Assembly (NCBI GenBank): GCA_937922435.1 | Contig: CAKZVT010000014.1 | Coordinates: 1-46,248 of the forward strand | Direction of reading: 5' to 3' | Length of the DNA: 46,248 nt | Source: an uncultured Prevotella sp. | Lineage (GTDB): Bacteria; Bacteroidota; Bacteroidia; Bacteroidales; Bacteroidaceae | Shown here: piece by piece, positions 34,883 to 42,447 of the stretch | How positions within the stretch are numbered: the first letter of the stretch is position 1 | Layout: each line of letters opens with the position of its first letter | Position numbers and translations under genes: made by a program | Notes under the pieces: model-generated | The model's input: the letters and a program-made list of their open reading frames with translations, nothing else | Told to the model about the DNA's origin: nothing | Database searches by the model: none

Positions 34883-34968
34883 AAAGACAGTCTTTGACAA
34901 CGCCGAAGACGGCCTTTGACAAGTTGAAAGACCGTCTTTTGCATGCCCGAAAACCACCTTTTGCACGG
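34883..34968. repeat. Degraded GGCCGTCTTT-family array
   Basis: The words GAAGACGGCCTTTGAC, GAAAGACCGTCTTTTGC and AAACCACCTTTTGCAC follow one another at about 30-base spacing, as in the intact arrays at 25408 and 41253, but the complements are broken. The region between two divergent genes argues against a terminator role. Confidence 0.55.
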
Positions 34969-35190
34969 CATTTCATGGCTTACAAAACGGACATAGGCCG
35001 TAACACGCTGGCTGGCAAGCACTTATAAAACGCCTCGTTTTTGCGTATTCCGAACCTCGGTCAAAACTTTTCGCAGCGACGGCCTCCACAAAATCCACGC
35101 GTTAACATTACGTGGCGCATTTTTGTTAACAAGCCGTAAAATCAGCAGGTATCTCCTATAGTTCAGGCAACAAGTTTCCACCACAACGGC

Positions 35191-35226
35191 AAAAATGCAC
35201 ACTCTGCCACGGTGTGCGCATTTTTA
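35191..35226 (+). other. Hairpin with T-run upstream of ffh
   Basis: AAAAATGCACAC (35191-35202) pairs with GTGTGCGCATTTTT (35212-35225), with a 2-nt bulge. This has the shape of an intrinsic terminator on the plus strand, yet no plus-strand gene precedes it. It could end a non-coding transcript or simply be structure in a spacer. Confidence 0.35.
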
Positions 35227-35291
35227 AGGGTTGCAGTTTTAAAATATTTTAAATACAAAGAGCGTTACAACCTTTTTTGTCATTTAATGAC

Positions 35292-35300
35292 TATATTTGC
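35292..35300 (+). promoter_or_regulatory. -7 box for ffh
   Basis: TATATTTGC matches TAnnTTTGC and lies 85 nt upstream of the ATG at 35386. Confidence 0.6.
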
Positions 35301-35385
35301 AGGGATAATAATGCAGGATGATAACAAGTAAATGCCGGTTTGCGGACGTTCTGCTTACATTTTGTTTAATATACATAAATATAAT

Positions 35386-36720
35386 ATGTTTGAAAATCTA
35401 AGCGACAGGCTTGAACGCTCTTTTAAAATACTCAAGGGCGAGGGTAAAATCACCGAAATCAACGTAGCCGAAACCTTGAAGGACGTAAGGCGCGCCCTAT
35501 TGGACGCCGACGTGAACTACAAAGTGGCGAAGACGTTTACCGACACGGTGAAGCAGAAAGCCCTCGGAATGAACGTGCTCACGGCTGTGAAGCCGGGGCA
35601 GATGATGGTGAAGCTCGTGCACGACGAGCTGGCCGAACTGATGGGAGGCGAAAGCGTGGGGCTGAAGCTCGAAGGCAAGCCGGCCATCATACTCATGTCA
35701 GGTCTGCAAGGCTCGGGTAAGACCACCTTCAGCGGCAAACTGGCAAACATGCTGAAGAACAAGCAGAGGAAGAACCCGCTGCTCGTGGCGTGCGACGTTT
35801 ACCGCCCCGCGGCCATAGAACAGCTTAAGGTTGTCGGCGAACAAATCGGCATACCCGTCTACTCCGAGCCTGAAAGCAAGGACGTTGTAGCCATAGCGCA
35901 GAACGCCATCAAGGAGGCGAAGGCCAAGGGCTACGACGTGGTAATCATCGATACGGCGGGCCGACTGGCCGTAGACGAGGAGATGATGGACGAAATCGAG
36001 ACGCTGAAGAACTCGGTAAACCCCGACGAGACGCTGTTCGTGGTTGACTCGATGACGGGTCAGGACGCGGTGAACACGGCCAAGGAGTTCAACGACAGGC
36101 TCGACTTCGACGGCGTAGTGCTGACCAAGCTCGACGGCGATACACGCGGCGGTGCGGCCATAAGCATACGCACCGTGGTGACGAAGCCTATCAAGTTCAT
36201 CGGTACGGGCGAGAAGATGGAGGCCATCGACGCGTTCCACCCCTCGCGCATGGCCGACCGAATACTCGGCATGGGCGACATCGTGAGCCTCGTAGAGCGT
36301 GCGCAGGAACAGTTTGACGAGGAAGAGGCGCGCCGACTTCAGAAGAAAATACAGAAAAACAAGTTCGACTTCAACGACTTCCTCAACCAAATCCAGCAAA
36401 TAAAGAAGATGGGCAACATCAAGGATTTGGCTTCGATGATACCCGGCGTGGGCAAAGCCATCAAGGACATCGACATTGACGACAACGCGTTCAAGGGCAT
36501 TGAAGCCATCATATTGAGCATGACGCCCAAGGAACGCACCAACCCCGAAATACTGAACACAAGCCGCAAGGCTCGCATAGCCAAAGGTTCGGGCACCAAC
36601 TTGCAGGACGTAAACCGCCTGCTCAAGCAGTTCGACCAGACCCGCAAGATGATGAAGATGGTCACAGGGTCGAAGATGAGCCAGATGATGGGCGCGATGA
36701 AGGGAATGAGGAGGATGTAA
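35386..36720 (+). CDS. ffh: Signal recognition particle protein Ffh
   Basis: The 444-residue SRP54 GTPase carries nascent membrane proteins to FtsY. Its N domain starts MFENLSDRLERSFKILKG. The G domain has GLQGSGKTT at 106-114, then DTAGRLAVDEEMM and TKLDGDTRGGAA. The Met-rich M domain at the end (MMKMVTGSKMSQMMGAMKGMRRM) binds signal sequences and 4.5S RNA. The start at 35386 is preferred over one 18 codons upstream because Ffh proteins begin at MFENLS. No SRP RNA gene was recognised nearby. Confidence 0.97.
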   Translation: MFENLSDRLERSFKILKGEGKITEINVAETLKDVRRALLDADVNYKVAKTFTDTVKQKALGMNVLTAVKPGQMMVKLVHDELAELMGGESVGLKLEGKPAIILMSGLQGSGKTTFSGKLANMLKNKQRKNPLLVACDVYRPAAIEQLKVVGEQIGIPVYSEPESKDVVAIAQNAIKEAKAKGYDVVIIDTAGRLAVDEEMMDEIETLKNSVNPDETLFVVDSMTGQDAVNTAKEFNDRLDFDGVVLTKLDGDTRGGAAISIRTVVTKPIKFIGTGEKMEAIDAFHPSRMADRILGMGDIVSLVERAQEQFDEEEARRLQKKIQKNKFDFNDFLNQIQQIKKMGNIKDLASMIPGVGKAIKDIDIDDNAFKGIEAIILSMTPKERTNPEILNTSRKARIAKGSGTNLQDVNRLLKQFDQTRKMMKMVTGSKMSQMMGAMKGMRRM

Positions 36721-36772
36721 CACCCACCCCAAGCACAGCCCACACCCACCCCAACCCTCCCCAACCCTCCCC

Positions 36773-36799
36773 AAGGGAGGGAGCTTGGAATGACTTGCC
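36773..36799 (+). repeat. Dispersed repeat AAGGGAGGGAGCTTGGAATG, copy 2
   Basis: This is the second copy of the 27-bp repeat at 26182-26208. It is preceded by a C-rich tract with two exact tandem units of CCAACCCTCC (36751-36770). Confidence 0.6.
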
Positions 36800-36820
36800 A
36801 AACGGCACTTATATTTATTA

Positions 36821-36848
36821 TGAATTGTGAATTATGAATTATGAATTA
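36821..36848 (+). repeat. Tandem heptamer TGAATTR, four units, overlapping the folD start
   Basis: The four units run TGAATTG then TGAATTA three times. The folD start codon (36834-36836) spans units 2 and 3, so the first five codons of FolD come from the array. The same heptamer array precedes gcvT at 19292-19319. Confidence 0.8.
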
Positions 36849-37718
36849 ATAGACGGCAAGGCCACAGCCGCCAAAATAAAGGAAGAAATAGCCGAAGAGG
36901 TGAAGCAAATAGTGGCCGCAGGCGGCAAACGCCCCCACCTTGCGGCAATCCTCGTAGGCCACGACGGCGGCAGCGAGACTTACGTTAAGAACAAGGTTAT
37001 AGCCTGCGAGACGTGCGGCTTCAAGAGCACTCTTATCCGTTTTGAGGACGATGTGACCGAAGACGAACTGCTTGCAAAGGTAAAGGAGCTGAACGAAGAC
37101 CCCGACATTGACGGCTACATAGTGCAGCTGCCCCTGCCGAAGCACATCGACGAGCAGAAAATCATAATGGCTATAGACTACCGCAAGGACGTTGACGGCT
37201 TCCATCCGGTCAACGTAGGCCGCATGGCCATCGGCCTGCCGTGCTTCATTTCGGCAACACCGCTCGGCATACTCACCCTCCTACGCCGCTACGGCATAGA
37301 GACATCGGGCAAGAAGTGCGTAATACTCGGCCGCAGCAACATCGTGGGCAAGCCGATGGCGCAGCTCATGATGCAGAAGCAGTACGGCGACTCTACCGTC
37401 ACGGTGTGCCACAGTCACTCGGCAACCCTCAAACAGGAATGCCGTGAAGCAGACATAATCATCGCCGCAATAGGCCGTCCCGACTTCGTAACGGCCGACA
37501 TGGTGAAGGACGGAGCGGTGGTAATCGACGTCGGCACGACGCGCGTTCCCGACGCAAGCAAGAAGAGCGGCTTCCGCCTCAACGGCGATGTGAAGTTCAG
37601 CGAGGTAGCCCCCAAGTGCTCGTTCATCACCCCCGTACCGGGCGGCGTAGGGCCTATGACAATCTGCTCGCTTATGAAGAACACCTTGGCGGCAGGCAAA
37701 AAGGAATACTACAAGTAA
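36834..37718 (+). CDS. folD: Methylenetetrahydrofolate dehydrogenase/cyclohydrolase FolD
   Basis: The 294-residue bifunctional enzyme interconverts methylene-, methenyl- and formyl-THF. Key residues are visible: Tyr50 and Lys54 in SETYVKNKV, then the folate region DGYIVQLPLPKHI and KDVDGFHPVNVG, the NADP part RSNIVGKPMAQLM, and the C-terminal TPVPGGVGPMT. Its start codon lies inside a heptamer repeat, but MNYELIDGK matches the usual FolD N-terminus. Its stop overlaps the start of the next small gene (TAATG), which suggests translational coupling. Confidence 0.96.
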   Translation: MNYELIDGKATAAKIKEEIAEEVKQIVAAGGKRPHLAAILVGHDGGSETYVKNKVIACETCGFKSTLIRFEDDVTEDELLAKVKELNEDPDIDGYIVQLPLPKHIDEQKIIMAIDYRKDVDGFHPVNVGRMAIGLPCFISATPLGILTLLRRYGIETSGKKCVILGRSNIVGKPMAQLMMQKQYGDSTVTVCHSHSATLKQECREADIIIAAIGRPDFVTADMVKDGAVVIDVGTTRVPDASKKSGFRLNGDVKFSEVAPKCSFITPVPGGVGPMTICSLMKNTLAAGKKEYYK

Positions 37719-37897
37719 TGACAGCCGAAGAGTTTTACAAGCAAGGCAACCGCTACCGCAAGGAAGGCAACTGGCAGGAGGCGCTAAACAGCTACATCAA
37801 GGCCATCGAGCTTGACCCTGACAGCCCTGCCGTGGAGGCCAAGAAGATGCTCGACGACATACTTGCATACTACTGCAAGGACATGTACAATCCTTAG
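37718..37897 (+). CDS. Small TPR-motif protein
   Basis: The 59-residue protein contains one tetratricopeptide unit: FYKQGNRYRKEGNWQEALNSYIKAIELDPDSP. The rest is a short helix ending YYCKDMYNP. Its ATG overlaps the folD stop by one base, so it is translated directly after folD; this decided the start. TPR units mediate protein contacts; the partner is unknown. The 2-oxoacid oxidoreductase genes begin 70 nt later. Confidence 0.85.
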   Translation: MTAEEFYKQGNRYRKEGNWQEALNSYIKAIELDPDSPAVEAKKMLDDILAYYCKDMYNP

Positions 37898-37967
37898 AAC
37901 CATCTATCATTGGACTGGCTGCGGCCTCCAGCCGACAGCCGTCCTGTTAACCTAAAACAAATAAGCT

Positions 37968-38198
37968 ATGGGTAAAATCAGAGGAGCCATTGTGGTAAAC
38001 ACCGACAGGTGCAAGGGCTGCGCCTTGTGCGTGGAGGCTTGCCCGAAGAAAGTTATCGCACTGGCGAAGAAAGTCAACGTCCACGGCTACCCCTATGTGG
38101 AAGCCGTTAACCCGGAAGACTGCATCGGATGCGCATCGTGCGCCATCGTGTGTCCTGACGGATGTATCACTGTTTACAAAAAACGAATGGAGGACTAA
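37968..38198 (+). CDS. 2-oxoacid:ferredoxin oxidoreductase, 4Fe-4S (delta) subunit
   Basis: The 76-residue ferredoxin-like protein has two [4Fe-4S] motifs: Cys15, 18, 21 and 25 in CKGCALCVEACPKK, and Cys52, 55, 58 and 62 in CIGCASCAIVCP. In KorDABC/VorDBAC-type enzymes this subunit passes electrons from the thiamine centre to ferredoxin. The next gene starts 5 nt later. The cluster order delta-alpha-beta-gamma is typical. Confidence 0.93.
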   Translation: MGKIRGAIVVNTDRCKGCALCVEACPKKVIALAKKVNVHGYPYVEAVNPEDCIGCASCAIVCPDGCITVYKKRMED

Positions 38199-38203
38199 GA
38201 GTT

Positions 38204-39283
38204 ATGGCAGAACAAGAAGTTACTTTATTGAAGGGCAACGAGGCGATAGCCCATGCTGCCATTCGTTGCGGAGCCGATGCGTTTTTCGGATATCCTATCA
38301 CACCGCAGAGCGAAATCATCGAGACGCTGGCCGAACTGAAGCCTTGGGAAACCACTGGTATGGTGGTGCTTCAGGCCGAGAGCGAGGTTGCGTCAATCAA
38401 CATGGTGTACGGCGGAGCGGGTGCCGGTAAAAAAGTGTTCACCTCGTCTTCAAGCCCAGGTGTGGCCTTGATGCAGGAAGGCATATCATATATGGCCGGA
38501 GCGGAGCTGCCCGGCGTTATCGTCAACGTGCAGCGCGGAGGTCCTGGATTGGGCACAATCCAGCCGTCACAGAGCGACTATTTCCAGGCTACACGCGGCG
38601 GAGGCAACGGCGACTACTACGTAATTGTGCTGGCACCGGCTTCCGTTCAGGAGATGGCCGACTTCATGGACTTGGCCTTCGAGCTTGCATTCAAATACCG
38701 CACACCGGCGATGCTGCTTAGCGACGGCGTCATCGGACAGATGATGGAGCGCGTTGTGCTGCCTCCGTACAAGCCGCGCCGCACCGAGGAGGAAATCAAG
38801 AAGGAGTGTCCTTGGGCTACTTTCGGACGCACAAAGGACCGCAAACCCAACATTCTGACGTCTCTTGAGCTGCAGCCCGAGGAGATGGAGAAGCGTAATT
38901 TGCACCTGCAAGAGAAGTACAAGACCATCCAAGAGAACGAGGTAAGGTATGAGACGAAGCACTGCGAAGACGCCGACTACCTGATAGTAGCTTTCGGAAG
39001 CGCTGCCCGAATATCGGAGAAAGCCATCGAGCTGGCACGCAAGGAGGGTATAAAGGTAGGACTGCTGCGCCCCATTACGTTGTGGCCGTTCCCGACAAAA
39101 GAAGTTGCCGCAATGGCCGAAGGCAAGAAGGGAGTGCTCTCCGTGGAAATAAACGCAGGCCAAATGGTCGAGGACATACGCCTTGCCGTGAACGGACGTG
39201 TGCCCGTTGAGCACTTCGGACGACTGGGAGGCATCGTGCCCGAGCCTGACGAAATAGTAAAGGCACTGAAGGAAAAGTTTTGA
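38204..39283 (+). CDS. vorB: 2-oxoacid:ferredoxin oxidoreductase alpha subunit (VorB/KorA-like)
   Basis: The 359-residue pyrimidine-binding domain subunit has FFGYPITPQSEIIETLAEL near the N-terminus, VLQAESEVASINMVYGGAGAG, then TSSSSPGVALMQEG and NVQRGGPGLGTIQPSQSDY. It pairs with the TPP-binding subunit to oxidatively decarboxylate a 2-oxoacid with CoA, giving acyl-CoA, CO2 and reduced ferredoxin. The sequence resembles proteins named VorB (branched-chain 2-oxoacids), but 2-oxoglutarate cannot be ruled out. An ATG 14 codons earlier lies inside the ferredoxin gene and is rejected. Confidence 0.92.
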   Translation: MAEQEVTLLKGNEAIAHAAIRCGADAFFGYPITPQSEIIETLAELKPWETTGMVVLQAESEVASINMVYGGAGAGKKVFTSSSSPGVALMQEGISYMAGAELPGVIVNVQRGGPGLGTIQPSQSDYFQATRGGGNGDYYVIVLAPASVQEMADFMDLAFELAFKYRTPAMLLSDGVIGQMMERVVLPPYKPRRTEEEIKKECPWATFGRTKDRKPNILTSLELQPEEMEKRNLHLQEKYKTIQENEVRYETKHCEDADYLIVAFGSAARISEKAIELARKEGIKVGLLRPITLWPFPTKEVAAMAEGKKGVLSVEINAGQMVEDIRLAVNGRVPVEHFGRLGGIVPEPDEIVKALKEKF

Positions 39284-39306
39284 ACAGCACTTAAATCGTC
39301 AATAAC

Positions 39307-40074
39307 ATGAACACAGATATAATATCTCCGGAGAACTTGGTCTACAAGAAACCGGAACTGATGAACGACGTCCAGATGCACTATTGCCCGGGATGTTCGC
39401 ACGGTGTGGTACACAAGCTGGTGGCTGAAGTAATCGAGGAAATGGGCATGGAGGACAAGGCCGTGGGCGTTTCGCCCGTAGGATGCGCCGTGTTCGCCTA
39501 CCGTTACCTTGACATTGACTGGCAGGAGGCCGCCCACGGACGCGCACCAGCCGTAGCTACGGCCATCAAGCGCTGCTGGCCCGACCGCCTCGTATTCACC
39601 TACCAGGGCGACGGCGACCTGGCCTGCATCGGCACATGCGAGACCATACACGCGCTTAACCGCGGCGAGAACATCGTCATCATATTCATCAACAACGCCA
39701 TCTACGGCATGACCGGCGGACAGATGGCGCCGACGACGCTCATCGGACAGAAGACATCCACCTGCCCTTATGGACGTGACCCTCACCTGCACGGCTACCC
39801 GTTGAAAATCACCGAGATGGCGGCAATGCTCGAAGGCACATGCTACGTGACACGACAGAGCGTCGAAAGCGTGGCATCCATACGCGCGGCGAAGAAGGCT
39901 TTGCGCAAGGCGTTCGAGGCTTCTATGGCAGGCAAAGGCTCAAGCCTGGTAGAGTTCGTCAGCACCTGCAACAGCGGATGGAAGCTGTCACCCGTCAAGG
40001 CCAACGAATGGATGAAGGAAAACATGTTCAAGTTCTATCCGAAAGGCGACCTCAAGGACACCACGGGAGAGTGA
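39307..40074 (+). CDS. 2-oxoacid:ferredoxin oxidoreductase beta subunit (TPP-binding)
   Basis: The 255-residue subunit has Cys in MHYCPGCSHGVVHKL, the TPP motif TYQGDGDLACIGTCETIHA near residue 100 with Asn in IFINNAIYGMTGGQMAPTT, and a C-terminal helical part. It holds thiamine pyrophosphate and, in the family, metal-bound diphosphate and part of the iron-sulfur path. It follows the alpha gene by 23 nt. Its TGA stop sits in the first heptamer of an array. Confidence 0.93.
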   Translation: MNTDIISPENLVYKKPELMNDVQMHYCPGCSHGVVHKLVAEVIEEMGMEDKAVGVSPVGCAVFAYRYLDIDWQEAAHGRAPAVATAIKRCWPDRLVFTYQGDGDLACIGTCETIHALNRGENIVIIFINNAIYGMTGGQMAPTTLIGQKTSTCPYGRDPHLHGYPLKITEMAAMLEGTCYVTRQSVESVASIRAAKKALRKAFEASMAGKGSSLVEFVSTCNSGWKLSPVKANEWMKENMFKFYPKGDLKDTTGE

Positions 40075-40174
40075 AGAGTGAAGAATTAAGAGTGAAGAAT
40101 TAAAGGGGATGTATGCTGGATATGGTATTATCAACCTGAAAATCCCAATCCTCCCACATCTCCCGGTTCTCCCA
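40069..40174. repeat. Heptamer array then nonamer array in the beta-gamma spacer
   Basis: Five heptamers (GAGTGAA or GAATTAA) run 40069-40103, the first containing the stop codon of the beta gene. Four nonamers of the form NNNNTCCCR or NNNCTCCCR run 40139-40174, ending 17 nt before the gamma gene. The two arrays are not clear complements, unlike those in other spacers. Confidence 0.65.
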
Positions 40175-40191
40175 TTAAAAACAAAACCACT

Positions 40192-40734
40192 ATGAAAACA
40201 GAAATAATAATAGCAGGCTTCGGCGGCCAAGGCGTGCTCTCAATGGGCAAAATCCTGGCCTATTCGGGACTCATGGAAGGCAAGGAAGTCACATGGATGC
40301 CGGCTTACGGCCCCGAGCAGCGCGGCGGAACGGCCAACGTGACCGTCATCGTGAGCGACGAGCGCATATCGTCGCCCATCCTAAGCAAGTACGACATAGC
40401 CATAGTGCTCAACCAACCGTCGCTTGACAAGTTCGAGCCGAAGGTAAAAGAGGGCGGCATCCTTATCTACGACGGCTACGGAATAATAAATCCGCCCACG
40501 CGAAAGGACATTACCGTCTACCGCATCGACGCCATGGACAAGGCCGCGGAGCTTAAAAACTCAAAAGTGTTCAACATGATTGTACTCGGCGGACTGCTCA
40601 ACGTATGCCCCGTAGTGAGCGACGGCGGCGTGGAGAAAGCTCTCTACAAGACCCTGCCGGAGCGTCACCACGGCCTCATTCCGCTTAACATGGAAGCAAT
40701 AAAGGCCGGTCGTGACATCATCGAGAAGCAATAA
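40192..40734 (+). CDS. 2-oxoacid:ferredoxin oxidoreductase gamma subunit
   Basis: The 180-residue gamma domain begins with a Rossmann-like KTEIIIAGFGGQGVLSMGK, then AYGPEQRGGTANVTVIVSD, and contains LNQPSLDKFEPKVKEGG. This small subunit is usual in four-subunit enzymes of the pyruvate/2-oxoacid ferredoxin family and in the family contacts the CoA site. It is the last gene of the cluster and is closed by a strong terminator. Confidence 0.93.
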   Translation: MKTEIIIAGFGGQGVLSMGKILAYSGLMEGKEVTWMPAYGPEQRGGTANVTVIVSDERISSPILSKYDIAIVLNQPSLDKFEPKVKEGGILIYDGYGIINPPTRKDITVYRIDAMDKAAELKNSKVFNMIVLGGLLNVCPVVSDGGVEKALYKTLPERHHGLIPLNMEAIKAGRDIIEKQ

Positions 40735-40767
40735 GCATATTCCCTAAAACGGGTTGAATACATACCA

Positions 40768-40800
40768 AACGCCTCCGTCAGCAATGCTGACGGAGGCGTT
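40768..40800 (+). terminator. Terminator of the 2-oxoacid oxidoreductase operon
   Basis: A perfect 15-bp stem (40768-40782 and 40786-40800) has loop AAT and is followed by TTATT. Element B begins 5 bp after the stem, at the T-run. Confidence 0.85.
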
Positions 40801-40805
40801 TTATT

Positions 40806-41195
40806 GGTTCATCCGCAAACTTTTTGGATAGAAATATATACCAAATCCCATCCCCGAAGGGGTAAAACCGCTTCGCGGAAATTAACAATTAACAATGAAA
40901 AATTAAACCTCCATGTCGGCATCCACCGCAAACATGCCGTCCCCGAAAGGGGCGAACTATGCTTAACCGCATGCGTAGTGACCGAAGGGAACGGAACTTG
41001 CGGTAAACCGAAACCACCCCGACCGTCCCCGAAGGGGGGCGAACAGCAGGCAGCGATTCGCCCTCTTCGAGGACGATGTTATCAGTTACATATATACCGC
41101 AAGTTCCGCTTCGCTCCACATGCGGTTAAGCATAGTTGGACGTCTTCGACGCCCTGCTGCGCTTTGTTGTCATCCAAAAGGTTTGCGGATGAACC
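40806..41195. mobile_element. Element B: MITE-like element sharing its ends with element A
   Basis: The 390-bp element has terminal inverted repeats of 24 bp (40806-40829 and 41172-41195, one mismatch) beginning GGTTCATCCGCA as in element A. The interior is different: a heptamer array (40880-40907) and an inverted pair with AACTATGCTTAACCGCATG (40955 onward and 41136 back to 41094). TTTTATT is found at both flanks (40799-40805 and 41197-41203, offset by one base). No protein is encoded. The 40735-41382 spacer contains no gene. Confidence 0.75.
40880..40907 (+). repeat. Heptamer array inside element B
   Basis: The four units AATTAAC, AATTAAC, AATGAAA and AATTAAA have the same unit count and length as the arrays in gene spacers. 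Confidence 0.65.
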
Positions 41196-41252
41196 ATTTT
41201 ATTTTACATAACATAAGGCATTGACAATCAATACATTACGAATCTTCTTGCG

Positions 41253-41332
41253 AAAGGCCGTCTTTCATCATGCAAAAGACGGCCTTTCATGCAGTAAAAG
41301 GTGGCCTTTCGCATGCCGAAAGACCACCTTTT
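41253..41332. repeat. Two hairpins of the GGCC family
   Basis: 41253-41265 pairs with 41275-41287 (AAAGGCCGTCTTT), and 41296-41310 pairs with 41318-41332 (AAAAGGTGGCCTTTC, one mismatch). The two cores are the same two that occur side by side at 25408-25482. Confidence 0.8.
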
Positions 41333-41382
41333 ACAAAACCAAACATCACCACCCTACACTTGAAGGGCTGCATAGTGGCATG

Positions 41383-41766
41383 TCATTCAGTTATTTCTAT
41401 AAGGCAACCTTCAGGCCCCGCCACACAGCTTTCATAATATCCGTCGCCCGTTACGCGCGGTCCGTCCATCACAGCATAGCCGTCATGGCGCAGCGTCGCG
41501 GTCAAACGGTCTACCGCCTCACGGCCTCCCACGTTGAACGAGACGTGTATATACCCCGTGAACAACGCACACCGTTGACGCTCAACGGTGTCAGGACGCG
41601 CCATGAGTTCAAGCCTTGCGCCGTCGCCGAACGACAGGAAATATGTCCGCAAGCCGGTTCTCGGATTATGGTACATGTCGTTTGCCGTCGCTCCAAAGTA
41701 TTTTACGAAAAACGCCTTGCCCCCTTCAAGGTCTTTTACATACATGGCAATGTGGTCTATTTTCAT
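41383..41766 (-). CDS. VOC family (glyoxalase-like) protein
   Basis: The 127-residue single-domain vicinal-oxygen-chelate protein starts MKIDHIAMYVKDLEGGKAFFVKYFG, then has RTYFLSFGDGARLELM, TGYIHVSFNVGG and GPEGCLIEITE. Metal ligands in the usual places are His5, Glu in LELM, His in YIHVSF and Glu in LIEITE. The reaction is not known; glyoxalase, dioxygenase and resistance proteins share the fold. It lies 44 nt downstream of the nucleotidyltransferase-like gene. The first methionine 11 codons earlier is less likely. Confidence 0.87.
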   Translation of the reverse strand: MKIDHIAMYVKDLEGGKAFFVKYFGATANDMYHNPRTGLRTYFLSFGDGARLELMARPDTVERQRCALFTGYIHVSFNVGGREAVDRLTATLRHDGYAVMDGPRVTGDGYYESCVAGPEGCLIEITE

Positions 41767-41810
41767 AACGTTATTGTTTACTTGGTTACACAAAGTCAAT
41801 CAAACAGCCG

Positions 41811-42404
41811 TCACGGCATCCATTCCATCACGCCGTTTACCGGATGTTCCGCACGCCATCGCTTGAAGTCGGCCATCGTCCTGACCCCGTCGCGCAGCAC
41901 GGCCTGATAGTATTCTACGCCCATTACGTGCTCGTTTTCAGGCGTTCCGGCCTTCAGACGGAGTATTGCGAGGCGTGTATCGTCGGTCAATGCAGCCTTC
42001 ACGCGTTCCGCCATGCGCTCGAAATAGCCGTCGTAGCGCGAGCCTTTGAGTATGTGTATGATGTCTATTTGCCATTCGCCGTCCTGCCCGTCGTCATACC
42101 ACGCGTGCCATTCGATGCACGCCTCGTCGGTATCAAGCAGGTTGCGGCACTCGATTTTCTTCACCGCCGCATCTTCGGCGAGCCTCGCCATAGCCGCGAA
42201 ACTGCCCTCTACGGTCAGCGGCGAGGAGTAGACATGCAGGTCGATGTCGCGGTGCGTCATCATAAGTCCCATCGCCAACGAGCCTACCACATGGGCTTCC
42301 GCCCCGGCGTCAGCCCATATCTCCATCAGCCTTGACCGCCGCACGATGTCCCACGCACGGCGTTGGCGGCTTTCAGAGAATGCCAGAAGTTCGCTGTCGG
42401 TCAT
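41811..42404 (-). CDS. Nucleotidyltransferase-like protein of unknown function
   Basis: The 197-residue protein has the nucleotidyltransferase-fold pattern GS-x9-RDIDLHV: Gly41-Ser42 in VVGSLAMGLMMTHRDIDLHVYS, with Asp53 and Asp55 as metal ligands. A possible third acidic residue lies in WQIDIIHI. The C-terminal half is helical. This resembles small nucleotidyltransferases such as antibiotic adenylyltransferases, but no substrate can be named. It is downstream of cobC on the same strand, with AATTAAG heptamers in the 43-bp spacer. Confidence 0.7.
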   Translation of the reverse strand: MTDSELLAFSESRQRRAWDIVRRSRLMEIWADAGAEAHVVGSLAMGLMMTHRDIDLHVYSSPLTVEGSFAAMARLAEDAAVKKIECRNLLDTDEACIEWHAWYDDGQDGEWQIDIIHILKGSRYDGYFERMAERVKAALTDDTRLAILRLKAGTPENEHVMGVEYYQAVLRDGVRTMADFKRWRAEHPVNGVMEWMP

Positions 42405-42447
42405 AAAAACTGGAAGTTTTTTAATTAAGAATTAAGAACGTGTTGAA

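Larger units (their letters stand above)
34542..35385. other. Divergent intergenic region, 844 bp
   Basis: This spacer lies between divergent pepP and ffh. It contains a degraded run of the GGCCGTCTTT family (about 34883-34968), a hairpin with a T-run at 35191-35226, and the ffh promoter. No reading frame shows recognisable protein features. A small RNA ending at the 35191-35226 hairpin is possible but unsupported. Confidence 0.55.

Noticed and set aside
34542..35385. 4.5S SRP RNA gene beside ffh
   Set aside because: The conserved GGAA-loop hairpin region of SRP RNA was not recognised on either strand.
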